Notes under the pieces: generated by a model | Told to the model about the DNA's origin: nothing | The model's database searches: none | The model's input: the letters and a program-made list of their open reading frames with translations, nothing else | Source of the DNA: Collinsella tanakaei | GTDB lineage: Bacteria; Actinomycetota; Coriobacteriia; Coriobacteriales; Coriobacteriaceae | Length of the DNA: 64,000 bases | Assembly: GCF_016902615.1 (NCBI RefSeq) | Contig: NZ_JACJMB010000001.1 | Coordinates: 124,001-188,000, forward strand | Direction of reading: 5' to 3' | Made by a program: the position numbers and the translations under genes | Shown: positions 28,185-37,739 of the stretch, piece by piece | How positions within the stretch are numbered: position 1 is the first letter of the stretch | How the letters are laid out: each line of letters opens with the position of its first letter

Positions 28185-28212
28185 GGAATACCACCTTTCT
28201 GAGATGAGCGAA

Positions 28213-28264
28213 GAAAATGCGGCAGCGCCCGGTGGCCATCCGACGCCGTCCCGGGCGCTGCCGC
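28213..28264 (-). terminator. Hairpin/terminator between ygeW and arcC
   Basis: A 14-bp stem (28219-28232 with 28251-28264) followed on the minus strand by ATTTTCTTC. It could terminate part of the transcripts after ygeW; arcC and the genes after it would then be expressed by read-through. Confidence 0.65.
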
Positions 28265-28337
28265 TGCTAAGAGAGGACTATCGTGTTGTGCGCCGGGGCG
28301 GGGAGCCTGACATCCCCGCCGCGCGCAAGGGTCTGCC

Positions 28338-29540
28338 TTACGCCTGGTTCCAGCGCGGGGCCGCGGCGGCCTCGATGGCACGCAGGGTCTCGACCGGATT
28401 CTTGACCTTCTGCAGGAAGATCATGGCCGCGATGGCGTACGGCTTGTAGCTGGCCTCCTTGTACATGCCCACGCGGTGCATGTCGAAGACGTCGGCCATG
28501 ACCTCGCCGTGCTCGCAGGAGACGCCGGAGATGTCGGCCGGCAGCGGATGCATGTAGATGGTGTCGTCGCCGTGAGCGGTCTTGGCCATGAGCTCGCGCG
28601 TGGAGCACCAGTCCCTGTGCGTCGCGTTCTGGGCGAGGAGCTCCTTCTCGAGCGCGGCGATGCCGGCGTCGTCACCCTCGGCGTACAGGTTCGTGCGGCG
28701 CTCCATGGCGGCGTACGGTGCCCAGCTCTTCGGGATGACGATGTCAGCGCCCTCGAAGGCCTCGGCCATGGTGCCGACCTGCTTGAAGGTGGCGCCGGAC
28801 TCGGCGGCGTAGCCCTTCGCCTTCTCGACCAGGTCGGGCATGAGGTCGTAGCCCTCGGGGTGAGCGAGGGTCACGTCGACGCCGAAGCGGGGCAGCAGGG
28901 TGATCAGCGACTGCGGGCAGGACAGCGGCTTGCCGTAAGAGGGCGAGTAAGCCCAGGTCACCGCGACCTTCTTGCCGCGCAGGTTCTCCAGGCCGCCGAA
29001 CTCCTCGATGAGGTAGAGCATGTCGGCAGAGGACTGCGTCGGGTGATCGGAGTCGGACTGCAGGGAGATGAGCGTCGGGCGATGGTCGAGCACGCCGTCC
29101 TTGAAGGACTCCTCGACGGACTCGGCGACCTCAGCCATATAGGCGTCGCCCTTGCCGATGTACATGTCGTCGCGGATGCCGATGACGTCGGCCATGAAGG
29201 AGATCATGGTCGCGGTCTCGCGCACGGTCTCGCCGTGGGCGATCTGGGACTTCTTCTCATCGAGGTCCTGCAGCTCGAGGCCGAGCAGGTTCGTGGCCTT
29301 GGAGAAGGAGAAGCGGGTGCGGGTGGAGTTGTCGCGGAACAGCGAGACGGCGAGGCCGGAGTCGAAGATGCGCGGCGAGATGTTGCGCTCACGCAGGTCG
29401 CGCAGGGCGGCGGCCACGGCGTAGAGGGCCTTCAGCTCGTCGGTCGTCTTGTCCCAGGTGTGCAGGAAGTCGCTGCCGTACATGCCGGCAAAGTCGAGAC
29501 CGGACAGGTCCTCGAGCAGCTCATTGAAAGACTTGGCCAT
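28338..29540 (-). CDS. ygeW: Knotted carbamoyltransferase YgeW
   Basis: 400 aa, a member of the aspartate/ornithine carbamoyltransferase superfamily. The carbamoyl-phosphate loop is DNSTRTRFSF, with HPTQSSADML and a late HPLPADISG. YgeW lacks the usual ornithine or aspartate signatures, and its physiological substrate is proposed to be a ureido compound from purine breakdown, releasing carbamoyl phosphate. GAGAGGA precedes the ATG. It lies between ygeY and arcC. Confidence 0.95.
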   Translation of the reverse strand: MAKSFNELLEDLSGLDFAGMYGSDFLHTWDKTTDELKALYAVAAALRDLRERNISPRIFDSGLAVSLFRDNSTRTRFSFSKATNLLGLELQDLDEKKSQIAHGETVRETATMISFMADVIGIRDDMYIGKGDAYMAEVAESVEESFKDGVLDHRPTLISLQSDSDHPTQSSADMLYLIEEFGGLENLRGKKVAVTWAYSPSYGKPLSCPQSLITLLPRFGVDVTLAHPEGYDLMPDLVEKAKGYAAESGATFKQVGTMAEAFEGADIVIPKSWAPYAAMERRTNLYAEGDDAGIAALEKELLAQNATHRDWCSTRELMAKTAHGDDTIYMHPLPADISGVSCEHGEVMADVFDMHRVGMYKEASYKPYAIAAMIFLQKVKNPVETLRAIEAAAAPRWNQA

Positions 29541-29649
29541 GATGATTCCTCTCTTTGTGCTCGCCGTCCCGGCTGGACGGTCAAATGACGATGAGATGAC
29601 GCGCCATTCCTCAGAGGATGTATGCGTCGGGATGGTTCCCGGGCGCTAA

Positions 29650-29687
29650 GTCCGCGCGGTAAAGCATGGGAGAAAACCCGCGCGGAC
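29650..29687 (-). other. Intercistronic hairpin between ygeY and ygeW
   Basis: GTCCGCGCGG (29650-29659) pairs perfectly with 29678-29687 around an 18-base loop. No T-run follows. The gap between ygeY and ygeW is 188 bases, long for an operon. Confidence 0.55.
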
Positions 29688-29728
29688 CTCACGCGCCTGA
29701 TGGGGAACGGGATGATCGGTGGGAAGGA

Positions 29729-31135
29729 CTACTTGATGTCGTTATCCGTGGTACCGGCGCGGAACACGGTGACGTCATCGGTCTTCTTGGAGGGGTCGTA
29801 CAGGTTCAGCGCAGCGGTGTAGAGCGCAGCGCAGGTCACGAGATCCTGCTTGTAGGTGACCTCGTTGGGAGCGTGCGCCTGGCTCTCGGCACCCGGGCCG
29901 AAGCCGACGCAGGGGATGCCGTAGCGGCCCTGGATGGAGACGCAGTTCGTGGAGAAGGTCCACTTGTCCGTGAGCGGACGGCCGGCGCGCTTGTCCATGG
30001 ACTGCGCCACACCGATGCGCTCGGGGCCGTACAGGGCGAGGTGGGCGTCGACGAGCGCCTGGACGTGGGCGGCGTTCTCGGCGTTGATCCAGGTCGGGAA
30101 GTATGCCTCGGTCTCGTAGACGGTGCCCTTCCAGCTCGGACGGTCGTACATGTACATGGAGACCTCGACGTCCTCGCCGTACTTCTTGACGGACGGCAGG
30201 TCGCGGATCTCCTGCAGGCAGGAGTCCCAGGTCTCGCCGGCGGTCATGCGGCGGTCGATGGAGATCGCGCAGGAGTCGGCCACAGCGCAGCGGGAAGGCG
30301 AGGTGTAGAAGATCTGGGAGACGGTGCAGGTGCCGCGGCCCAGGAAGCGGGCGTCCTGGTAGTGCTCGGGGTTGTACTTGGGGTCGAGCATCTTGACGAG
30401 ACCCTTGATGGACGTGGACTCGTCGCAGCCGTTGTTGTTGTGGGCGCGGACATCGGAGATGATGTCGGCCATCTTGTAGATGGCGTTGTCGCCGCGGTCG
30501 GGAGCGGAGCCGTGGCAGGAGATGCCGTGGACGTCGACGCGGATCTCCATGCGGCCGCGATGGCCACGGTAGATGCCGCCGTCGGTCGGCTCGGTGGAGA
30601 TGACGAACTCGATCTTGTCGCGCGCGTCCTCCGGGCCGTCGAAGTACTTGTTGACGATGTACTGCCAGCACATGCCGTCGCAGTCCTCTTCCTGGACGGA
30701 GCCGACGACCATGATCTTGTAGCCCTCGGGGATGAGGCCCATGTCCTTCATCATCTTGGCTGCGTAGGTAGCGGAAGCCATGCCGCCCTCCTGGTCGGAG
30801 CCGCCGCGGCCGTAGATGACCTCGTCGTCCTCGTAGCCCTCGTAGGGGTCGTGGGTCCAGTTGTCGCGGTTGCCGATGCCCACGGTGTCGATGTGGGAGT
30901 CGATGGCGATGATCTTGTCGCCCTCGCCCATCCAGCCGATGACGTTGCCCAGGCCGTCGACCTCGACCTTGTCGAAGCCCAGCTTCTCCATCTCGGCCTT
31001 GATGCAGGCGACGACCTCGCCCTCCTCGCAGGACTCGGACGGATGGGAGATCATGGCGCGCAGGAAGGCGGTCATGTCGGGACCGTAGGCGGCGGCTGCC
31101 TGCTTGATGGCGTCGAAATCGAGTTCCTTGGTCAT
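29729..31135 (-). CDS. ygeY: YgeY-type M20 family metallohydrolase
   Basis: 468 aa. Metal ligands are seen in [10 protein letters not shown] (His, Asp), [10 protein letters not shown] (Asp), [11 protein letters not shown] (Glu-Glu) and later in the C-terminal domain. The lid domain contains [16 protein letters not shown]. YgeY is proposed to cleave a ureido group in the uric-acid pathway; the substrate is inferred from locus context. The ATG at 31135 is preceded by GAGAGAGGA. Length is as expected for YgeY. Confidence 0.93.
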   Translation of the reverse strand: MTKELDFDAIKQAAAAYGPDMTAFLRAMISHPSESCEEGEVVACIKAEMEKLGFDKVEVDGLGNVIGWMGEGDKIIAIDSHIDTVGIGNRDNWTHDPYEGYEDDEVIYGRGGSDQEGGMASATYAAKMMKDMGLIPEGYKIMVVGSVQEEDCDGMCWQYIVNKYFDGPEDARDKIEFVISTEPTDGGIYRGHRGRMEIRVDVHGISCHGSAPDRGDNAIYKMADIISDVRAHNNNGCDESTSIKGLVKMLDPKYNPEHYQDARFLGRGTCTVSQIFYTSPSRCAVADSCAISIDRRMTAGETWDSCLQEIRDLPSVKKYGEDVEVSMYMYDRPSWKGTVYETEAYFPTWINAENAAHVQALVDAHLALYGPERIGVAQSMDKRAGRPLTDKWTFSTNCVSIQGRYGIPCVGFGPGAESQAHAPNEVTYKQDLVTCAALYTAALNLYDPSKKTDDVTVFRAGTTDNDIK

Positions 31136-31179
31136 TGCAAATTCCTCTCTCGTATCAGAGTGATACACGTAGTCGATCG

Positions 31180-31214
31180 GGTGCGGGCGGCCGCACGGCG
31201 CGCCCGCCCGCACC
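31180..31214 (-). other. Intercistronic hairpin between ygeX and ygeY
   Basis: GGTGCGGGCGG (31180-31190) pairs with 31204-31214. A second small palindrome, GTATCAGAGTGATAC (31152-31166), lies just before the ygeY Shine-Dalgarno. Neither is followed by a T-run. Confidence 0.55.
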
Positions 31215-31224
31215 GAGGGGGAAG

Positions 31225-32439
31225 CTACTCGGCGGGATAGGCGCCGTCCCAGACGACCTTGCGGTAGTTCACCGGGTCGGTGTCGCCCTCGGTCGAGAAC
31301 AGCAGGACGGAGCTCTCGGAGGTGAGGCCGATGGCCTCGCGCAGGTCGGCGTACTCATCGGACTCCATGAGGGTCGTGATGAGGCCGGCTCCCACGGCAC
31401 CGGACTCGCCGGAGATCACGCGGGGGTCGCCGGAAAGCGGGGCGCCGAGCACGCGCATGCCCTTGGCGGCCACCCAGTTGGGGCACGCCACGAAGACGGA
31501 CACGTGGTTGCGCAGGATGTCCCATCCGAGCGTGTTGGGCTCGCCGCAGGCGAGGCCGGCCATGATCGTGGGCATGTCGCCGTCCACGATGCGGGGCTCG
31601 CCGTCGCCGGCCACCGCGCCCTTGTACAGGCACGCGGCCTCGTCGGCCTCCATGACCACGAAGGTCGGCGGGTTATCGGGGAACAGGTTGGTGAAGTAGC
31701 CCACCACGGCACCGGCGAGGGAGCCGACGCCCGCCTGGACGAACACGTGGGTCGGACGCTCGACGCCCGCGGCGGCAAACTGCTCGGCCGCCTCGGAGGC
31801 CATGGTGCCGTAGCCCTCCATGATCCAGCTCGGGATCTCCTCGTAGCCGTCCCATGCGGTGTCCTGGACGATGACGCCGTTCTCGCAGGCGTCGGCCTCG
31901 GCGGCGGCCATGCGGACGCACTCGTCGTAGTTGACGTCCTCGATGGTCACCTGGGCGCCCTCGGCGGCGATGTTGTCGAAGCGGCTCTTGACCGAACCCT
32001 TGGGCATGTGGACGACGGCCTTCTGGCCGAGCTTGTTGGCGGCCCATGCCACGCCGCGGCCGTGGTTGCCGTCGGTGGCGGTGAAGAAGGTGGCCTGGCC
32101 GAAGTCGCGGGCGAGCTCCTCGCTGGTGAGGTAGTCGTAGGTCATCTCAGAGACGGGCTTGCCGGTCTTCTCGGCGATGTAGCTCGCCATGGCGAACGAT
32201 CCGCCCAGGACCTTGAAGGCGTTGAGACCGAAGCGGTAGCTCTCGTCCTTGACCGCAAGGTTCGCAAGACCAAGGTCTGCCGCCAGGCCATCGAGCTTGG
32301 CGAGCGGGGTCACCGAGTACTGCGGGAAGCTCTGGTGGAACGAGCGGGCGGCGCTGACGTGCTCGAGCGACATGATGCCCAGGTGGGCGTCATCGCTTTT
32401 AGGCATCTTGTTCGCAACCCATTTAATCTGATCGGCCAT
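31225..32439 (-). CDS. ygeX: Diaminopropionate ammonia-lyase YgeX
   Basis: 404 aa PLP enzyme; 2,3-diaminopropionate to pyruvate and two ammonia. [10 protein letters not shown] carries the PLP lysine (K76); [10 protein letters not shown] and [11 protein letters not shown] contact the cofactor phosphate. The start at 32439 (MADQIKWV) has GGAGA upstream; the open frame above it is not conserved. First gene of the ygeX-ygeY-ygeW-arcC-mocA-hydA run, downstream of a region with two operator-like sequences and divergent from a YheO-type regulator. Confidence 0.95.
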   Translation of the reverse strand: MADQIKWVANKMPKSDDAHLGIMSLEHVSAARSFHQSFPQYSVTPLAKLDGLAADLGLANLAVKDESYRFGLNAFKVLGGSFAMASYIAEKTGKPVSEMTYDYLTSEELARDFGQATFFTATDGNHGRGVAWAANKLGQKAVVHMPKGSVKSRFDNIAAEGAQVTIEDVNYDECVRMAAAEADACENGVIVQDTAWDGYEEIPSWIMEGYGTMASEAAEQFAAAGVERPTHVFVQAGVGSLAGAVVGYFTNLFPDNPPTFVVMEADEAACLYKGAVAGDGEPRIVDGDMPTIMAGLACGEPNTLGWDILRNHVSVFVACPNWVAAKGMRVLGAPLSGDPRVISGESGAVGAGLITTLMESDEYADLREAIGLTSESSVLLFSTEGDTDPVNYRKVVWDGAYPAE

Positions 32440-32539
32440 GCTGTTGTTCTCTCCTTTTTGGCTCACTTTGCCGGTGTGTGGGATACGAGCTCGCCCTTTT
32501 GGCAGCTGTGGCCGACTGGGCTGAACTTTTATCTGAACA

Positions 32540-32556
32540 CCAAACAAAAAGTTTTG
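32540..32556 (+). promoter_or_regulatory. Operator-like site 1 of the purine locus
   Basis: CCAAACAAAAAGTTTTG, one base off the near-palindrome CCAAACAAAAAGTTTGG. It is 101 bases upstream of the ygeX start codon, in the divergent promoter region. Confidence 0.6.
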
Positions 32557-32649
32557 CTGACCTAGTTTTACCACAGGGGATATAGCTGAGTCCAGACAGA
32601 TTGTTTGGTTTCATAAACGGTTGGAATCTGCCGGTAAACGGTATATTCC

Positions 32650-32677
32650 TTGGACATTTGTGCTCTAACTATATTTA
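32650..32677 (+). promoter_or_regulatory. Candidate promoter of the YheO-like regulator
   Basis: TTGGAC (32650-32655) and TATTTA (32672-32677), 16 bases apart, in an AT-rich stretch 40 bases upstream of the start codon. Operator-like site 2 lies just downstream. Confidence 0.45.
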
Positions 32678-32689
32678 TGTCAGGATATA

Positions 32690-32706
32690 CCTAACAAAAA
32701 GTTTGG
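32690..32706 (+). promoter_or_regulatory. Operator-like site 2 of the purine locus
   Basis: CCTAACAAAAAGTTTGG, again one base from the consensus. It lies between the candidate promoter and the Shine-Dalgarno of the regulator gene, a position suited to autorepression. Confidence 0.6.
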
Positions 32707-32717
32707 AAGGAGGTTAC

Positions 32718-33371
32718 ATGTCCCCAGCGCAGATTGAGTTCTATCGCCGTCTTGCCAAGGGTCTTGCCCTTCAGTTCGGCCCCAACTGCGAGATCGTCAT
32801 CCATGACTTGGAGTCCGACGATCTCGACCACTCCATCGTGGCGATCGAGAACGGACACGTGTCTGGGCGCCATCTGGGTGACGGCCCCAGCCATGTAGTC
32901 CTCGAGGCGCTCCACGACGCGCCCGACAAACTTGAGGACCGCCCGCCGTATCTCACCAAGACGTCGGACGGCAAGCTCCTGAAGTCGAGCACCATCTTCA
33001 TCCGCAACGAAGCCGGCTGGCCGTGCGGGATCTTAGCCATCAACTTCGACATCACGCTGATGACGGCGTTTTCCGGCACGCTGGCCTCGCTCATCGGCAC
33101 CGGTGATCACAACGAGCCGGAACCCATCGCCAAAAACATCGGTGACCTGCTTGACGACCTGTTCGGCGAGTGCGAGCAGATGATCGGAAAGCCTGCCGCC
33201 CTCATGACGAAGGAGGAGCGTGTGCGGGCCATCGGTTACCTCGACCAGCGCGGAGCGTTCCTGATCAGCAAGTCCAGCCAGAAGGCATGCGACTTCTTCG
33301 GGATCTCCAAGTACAGCTTCTACAGCTACCTTGACGAAGCCAAGGCCGCCTCAAACGATGATCAGAAGTAG
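32718..33371 (+). CDS. YheO/DauR-like transcriptional regulator (PAS + HTH), arm 1
   Basis: 217 aa. The N-terminal half is a YheO-type PAS domain (CEIVIHDLESDDLDHSIVAI, NGHVSGRHLGDGPS, FIRNEAGWPCGILAINFD); the C-terminal region is an HTH (RVRAIGYLDQRGAFLISKSS, DFFGISKYSFYSYLDEA). This architecture is found in DauR and other amino-acid or nitrogen-compound responsive regulators. GGAAGGAGG precedes the ATG at 32718. Divergent from ygeX, so it is the likely regulator of arm 1; the ligand is unknown. Confidence 0.88.
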   Translation: MSPAQIEFYRRLAKGLALQFGPNCEIVIHDLESDDLDHSIVAIENGHVSGRHLGDGPSHVVLEALHDAPDKLEDRPPYLTKTSDGKLLKSSTIFIRNEAGWPCGILAINFDITLMTAFSGTLASLIGTGDHNEPEPIAKNIGDLLDDLFGECEQMIGKPAALMTKEERVRAIGYLDQRGAFLISKSSQKACDFFGISKYSFYSYLDEAKAASNDDQK

Positions 33372-33395
33372 CGAAACCGCACATACGCGCGGCAA

Positions 33396-33441
33396 CAGGC
33401 GGGGGCGGGGCTCGATATGAGTCCCGCCCCCGCCTGCTTTT
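33396..33441 (+). terminator. Terminator after the YheO-like regulator
   Basis: A 14-bp GC-rich stem (33396-33409 with 33423-33436) followed by CTTTT, 24 bases past the stop codon. Confidence 0.82.
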
Positions 33442-33646
33442 GGTACGCATACCATGGTATTGGGGCATTGTTGACGAACTTGGAGCGTTCGGGCTCCGGT
33501 GCGCATCAATTTGGTATCGAGTTCGCGTATATCAGCCTTATTGGACAAAACGGACCAGCCGTTGACCTGCGGTTTTTATGATGCGCTCGAGATGCGCCGG
33601 ACCGCTCTCCCCGCCTCGCGGACGATTGGGGCCCAGAATGGCCCGA

Positions 33647-35029
33647 TCATTGATACCAAACCTTCTTGTTCTCGCGAACAGATGCCCGATTGCCTGCCGA
33701 TTCCGCTTCGCGCTCGGCGAACGCGACGCCGAGCACCGCGATGAGCAGCGGGGCGGTGAAGATGAGCGCGCAGGCGTAGCGCGCATCGTACATGGGCGAC
33801 AGCACGACGCTCGCCATGCTCAACAGCACCGGCATCATGATGGGCAGCCAGCGGCGCATGCGGCAGATGAACAGCCACAGGGCGAACAGCGGAATCCAGA
33901 TCACATACGGCGGGCAGGTCATCGCCAGCCCGATGACCGGGATGTCCACCTAGGCGTCCCAGACGTCGCGAGCGGCTTCGCGCAGGCCCTCCAGCTGCCA
34001 GGGCTGGCGCAGCAGGCTCGTGCCGTCATGGTCCTCGTCCCATGTCTCGATGCGCAACTGGATGGGCTCAGACGGAGACGCGAAACCCGAGAGCATCGAG
34101 AGCGTCGCCTCCACGTAGACCTCGGGATGGCGCAGGCCCTGGGCGGCCCAGACCTTGAGGTACTCCTGGATCTGCTCGTCGGTGGTGCTCGCGTTGTACT
34201 CGTACTTCACCGAATCCGCCCACTCGGGTTGGTAGCGCTCGTTCAGCGCGTCCACCACCAGCACGTCGTCGATGGCGCGACGCTCGCTCGCGCTCATCTC
34301 CACCCCATGCAGGGCGACGTAGCGCGCGGTCTGCTGGAACAGCGCGCCGAGCATCTCCTGACGTCCGCCGGGAACGACGTCGAGCGCGGGGAACACCACG
34401 TTCGGCATAACGCCCCACATGAGCGCGACGGAGAGCGCCGCGGGCACCAGGCTTCTCCACCACACGCGGCGGTACACGACCGCGTAGACGACCATGGTCG
34501 GGATCACGATGTAGATACCGGTCTTCTTGGTGAGGACGAGCAGCAGCGTGTCGAAGATGAGATGGTGGTCGCTGAACTGCGCATATGCGCGCCTGCCGGG
34601 CACCGCCCACAGCTCGGCGCGCTCCTCGTCCCCGCGCGGATAGAACTGCGTGATCTGGTAGTAGGTGTCGTAGATCATCGAGCCCGGGTAGAACGCGACG
34701 ATTCAAAACGACCAGCAGAGCATGAGAATGAGCGCCGCGAAGACGACAGCGCGGAAGCACCAGGAGAACACGAGGCGATCGACGGTGGCGGCGAGGCGGA
34801 AGGCGACCGCGCGCAGGCCCGCCTGTGGGGCGGGAGCGGGCGGACGGGAGACGCGCCTGAGAGCCTTCGCGAGCAGGGGAACGATGATGGCCGCGGGGAT
34901 CACGATGCCCACGGTCGCAAGCAACACCAATTCGCGCGGATCGCCCCGAAACCATCCGTCGGACGCAAGCGCGGAAGCATAGACCCCAAGAAACGTCGCG
35001 AAGACGATGAACGCCAGCATGAGCAGCAC
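33647..35029 (-). pseudogene. Polytopic membrane protein, broken by two in-frame stops
   Basis: One continuous reading frame is interrupted twice: TGA at 34703-34705 (…CWSF*IVAFYPGS…) and TAG at 33950-33952 (…DVWDA*VDIPVIGL…). The three parts read as one protein: N-terminal membrane segments, then a YDTYYQITQFYPRGDEERAE loop and further membrane segments, then a C-terminal segment VIWIPLFALWLFICRMRRW. It resembles large multi-pass envelope proteins of the DUF6020 type, but I am not certain. The original start may be lost: the frame runs back into the stop codon of the upstream HAD gene, with only a GTG at 35029. Confidence 0.7.
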
Positions 35030-35074
35030 GCACGGAACGTAGCGAACCGCGCGCTGACGACGCGCCCGGGCGTC

Positions 35075-35899
35075 TTACTCGCCGAACGGCCACTCCCCTG
35101 CTGCCAAGGCCTCGATGGCCGCCGCCACCGCATCGTCCTCGCAACGGCCGATGTGCCAACGAGCGGCGGCCTTCGCCTCGGGCGTCGCATTGCCCACGGC
35201 GACCGCGTGGCCGGCAACCGAAAACATCGTCAGGTCGTTGCCCGCATCGCCGAAGACCACGACTTGATCGGGGGTAATGCCGAGATGGTCACACAGGGTG
35301 AGCAGGGCACTGCCCTTGTTCCACCCTTTCGGCATGATGTTGGCGTACCCGACCATGGGGATATCGAAATCAAGTCCATCGACCTCGTCGTTCAAGCGGG
35401 TGACGAACGCCTCGGTCCCCGCCATGTCGGCGTCGATGAAGATATTCGCCTTGAGGACGTCCTCTGCGGGCAGCGCGCCCACGGGCACGCATGCGCGGGC
35501 GTACGCCGGGGTGATCCGGGCGAGCACGTCGAGGTCGCCGGCGACGAGCTGCGGCGTCGTGCCGTCAAAGGCGAGCAGGCCCGCGCCCGGCGTGTCGCGC
35601 ACGATGTCGAGCGCGCGCTCGAGGGCGGCGATCGGCAGACGTTGCTCGCAGATCTTTTCGCCCGCGCAGTAGACCTCAAGGCCGTTGGTGGCGATCGCCG
35701 TCTGGCAGCACGCGGCGTCCCCTCGGAAGAACGGCGCGATCTGCACCAGGCCGCGCCCGCTCGCAGGACCGGCCATGATGCCGGAGTCCAGCGCGGCGCG
35801 GAACGCGGCGACGGTGCGCGGGGACACCGTCGATGCGCCCGCAGGCATGATTGTTCCGTCGATATCGGAAAGAATGAGCTTGATGGCGCTGGCCTGCAT
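35075..35899 (-). CDS. HAD-superfamily Cof-type phosphatase
   Basis: 274 aa. Motif I LILSDIDGTIMP (nucleophile Asp), lysine in NKGSALLTL, and motif IV VVFGDAGNDLTMF are all present with a C2-type cap between. Family members dephosphorylate sugar phosphates and cofactors; substrate unknown. Its stop codon is in the same frame as the broken membrane gene that follows. Confidence 0.88.
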   Translation of the reverse strand: MQASAIKLILSDIDGTIMPAGASTVSPRTVAAFRAALDSGIMAGPASGRGLVQIAPFFRGDAACCQTAIATNGLEVYCAGEKICEQRLPIAALERALDIVRDTPGAGLLAFDGTTPQLVAGDLDVLARITPAYARACVPVGALPAEDVLKANIFIDADMAGTEAFVTRLNDEVDGLDFDIPMVGYANIMPKGWNKGSALLTLCDHLGITPDQVVVFGDAGNDLTMFSVAGHAVAVGNATPEAKAAARWHIGRCEDDAVAAAIEALAAGEWPFGE

Positions 35900-36452
35900 G
35901 ATTCACCTGCACCTTCCCGGTAATACTTAGGTGGCCATCCACGAATGGCCACGGCCATTGTACGGCAGCGCACGGCTCTCCCCTTCTGCGCACATAAGTC
36001 GAAACACGGCCTGGGGAGATGCGGTCGAGTGCCTCCGCGTGCCGCGGCTTTGCGAAGGAACCGATGCGCCTGCGCTACGAGGTGGACGCAGCTGGCCCGT
36101 GCCGACGCCGTCCGAGCGCGCGTGCGCCAGGAAGACACCCCGGGTGCATAGCGCAAGAAACTTGGTATGCGGAACAATGAGCGCTGCCCTGTCGTCGCGT
36201 ATCATCCATCGTGTATGAATCTGTCCCCGAATGCGCAAAGGCGGCCTGCGGTGCGAGCAACTTCGCCCGCTGCATGGGTGCACAGCTCGGGCAGAAGCCG
36301 AGCGAGACCACAAGGCACCCTGCGCGAAGCCGCCACGAAAGTTCCCATGCATGCCCGTAAAGGTCGCCTCGAGACATCCGGGCCAGCATCAAGTCCGCCA
36401 GCAACGGTGCAGACGACCAGGAATCGCCGAGCATACCCGCCTCCGCTTTCCC
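35900..36452. other. 550-bp intergenic region, nothing recognised
   Basis: Open frames here on both strands lack ribosome-binding sites and show no family resemblance. No tRNA, no clear terminator and no repeat were identified. It may be decayed coding sequence. Confidence 0.4.
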
Positions 36453-37574
36453 CTACTCCTCAACCCCGTATCGAGACAGCAGGGCGCTGCGATTCGACAA
36501 CAGGTAGTCGCTCATGAACGGAATGGAGAACCCGACGTACCCGCGGCCTGTCGACTCGATGATCTGGCGCGTGATAAGCATGCTCCGCGTCGCCGTCAGC
36601 GATGAGGAGGGTACGCCTATGCGCCGGGCGATCTCCGTCGTCGATGACGCATGTGCATCCTGCGCCATTGCAAGCAGGTACTCCATGGCGGTTTTGGACA
36701 GGCCCGCAATGGCGGTCTCGAGCACCGCGCGCTCGAATTCCCTTCTTGCCGCGGCGATACCGTTCTGGACGTCTTCCATGGCGATCCGACTGTCCTGGCG
36801 CGCCGCCAAATGCGCCGCACGCCAGATGTGGTAGCCGACCAGCTGAATCAGATAGGCGTATCCCGCAGTTGCCGCGGCCGCCATCTCGAGAGGCTCTTCG
36901 TCAATACTCAGGCCGCTCTTCTCGATTGAGCTTCTAAGCGCCAAGGCAACGTCCGCCACGGAGATGGTATCGAGCTCCTCCGGGCGCGCCCTCCGCAGAA
37001 ATGCCTGCCCGTCCTCGCCAAGCAAACTCATGACGCCCGAGGTGATTCCGGCGAACACGAACGCGATGTTCTTCTTTTCACGAATCAAGTGCTGCACGGC
37101 GATGGCGATTTCCTTGATCTCTGCCCTGTCGGCATCTTGTACCTCGTCGACCGTGACGAGCAGTCCGACGTTCTTTTCCGTCAGGCGAGTCACCGCATCG
37201 TCCAGAGCATCCCGCAGACGAACAGGTTTTTTGAGGGTGCTCCTTTTCGCCTGGGCCTTGGCGACCACAAGGTCGATTTCCAATGAGAGGTCGGAGAAAC
37301 CCTGGTTTTGCAGTCGCTCGGAGATGATAGCGGGAAGGCCTGGCTCGGCGGTCACATCCACCACACGCCAACCCGCCCTGCGCGCGATATCGCCCAGCTC
37401 GGTCAACAGCACCGTCTTTCCGGAACCTCGAGGCCCCGTGATGCGCATGAGCCTGCCCGGAGCGCCGAAACCTGCAGCAAGGCCCTCTTCAAAGTCATAC
37501 AGTACCTCATCGCGACCGACCAGAATCGGCGGCTCCGCACCAGCTGAAGGCTTAAAAGGATTGGTTGGTCTCAT
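36453..37574 (-). CDS. AAA ATPase with C-terminal winged helix
   Basis: 373 aa. Walker A TGPRGSGKTVLL near residue 50, Walker B GLLVTVDEVQDA, a sensor-like FVFAGI segment, and a C-terminal HTH-like region (SSTTEIARRIGVPSSSL). The layout is that of ORC/Cdc6-like or STAND-related ATP-binding proteins often found in accessory DNA. The start at 37574 (MRPTNPFKP) has AGAGGA seven bases upstream. Two tandem 18-bp direct repeats sit about 55 bases upstream. The role is unknown. Confidence 0.8.
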   Translation of the reverse strand: MRPTNPFKPSAGAEPPILVGRDEVLYDFEEGLAAGFGAPGRLMRITGPRGSGKTVLLTELGDIARRAGWRVVDVTAEPGLPAIISERLQNQGFSDLSLEIDLVVAKAQAKRSTLKKPVRLRDALDDAVTRLTEKNVGLLVTVDEVQDADRAEIKEIAIAVQHLIREKKNIAFVFAGITSGVMSLLGEDGQAFLRRARPEELDTISVADVALALRSSIEKSGLSIDEEPLEMAAAATAGYAYLIQLVGYHIWRAAHLAARQDSRIAMEDVQNGIAAARREFERAVLETAIAGLSKTAMEYLLAMAQDAHASSTTEIARRIGVPSSSLTATRSMLITRQIIESTGRGYVGFSIPFMSDYLLSNRSALLSRYGVEE

Positions 37575-37630
37575 CGCGCTTCCTCTCTGCAGGAATGGGT
37601 GCACGTCGCCATGTTCGGCCTTTGACCTCA

Positions 37631-37666
37631 TTTTAGTGGAAATATTTGTTTTATTGGAAATATTCA
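37631..37666. repeat. Two tandem 18-bp direct repeats upstream of the AAA ATPase
   Basis: TTTTAGTGGAAATATTTG (37631-37648) and TTTTATTGGAAATATTCA (37649-37666), 15 of 18 identical and exactly adjacent, in an AT-rich island. Probably overlaps the promoter of the ATPase gene; likely a protein-binding site, possibly for the ATPase itself. Confidence 0.65.
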
Positions 37667-37739
37667 TTCTATTCAGAACAATCAGCGCCGGCACACAGGG
37701 CCCTCTCGTGCTCCTGATGCCCCGCCGGAAACGACGCTC

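Noticed and set aside
33509-33660. TTTGGTATC/GATACCAAA inverted pair around the end of the broken membrane gene
   Set aside because: Only nine bases, and one copy lies within the coding end of the pseudogene. A similar string near 38838 has no matching partner. Not distinct from chance.
34703-34705. In-frame TGA as a possible selenocysteine codon, given selenium-related genes in the window
   Set aside because: The gene is a multi-pass membrane protein with a second in-frame stop (TAG). No redox motif surrounds the TGA and no convincing SECIS-like stem follows. Selenium in YqeB/YqeC-linked hydroxylases is a labile cofactor, not selenocysteine.
36075-36434. 119-residue open frame on the minus strand in the intergenic region
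   Set aside because: No ribosome-binding site, no family resemblance, odd composition rich in Arg, Cys and Trp.
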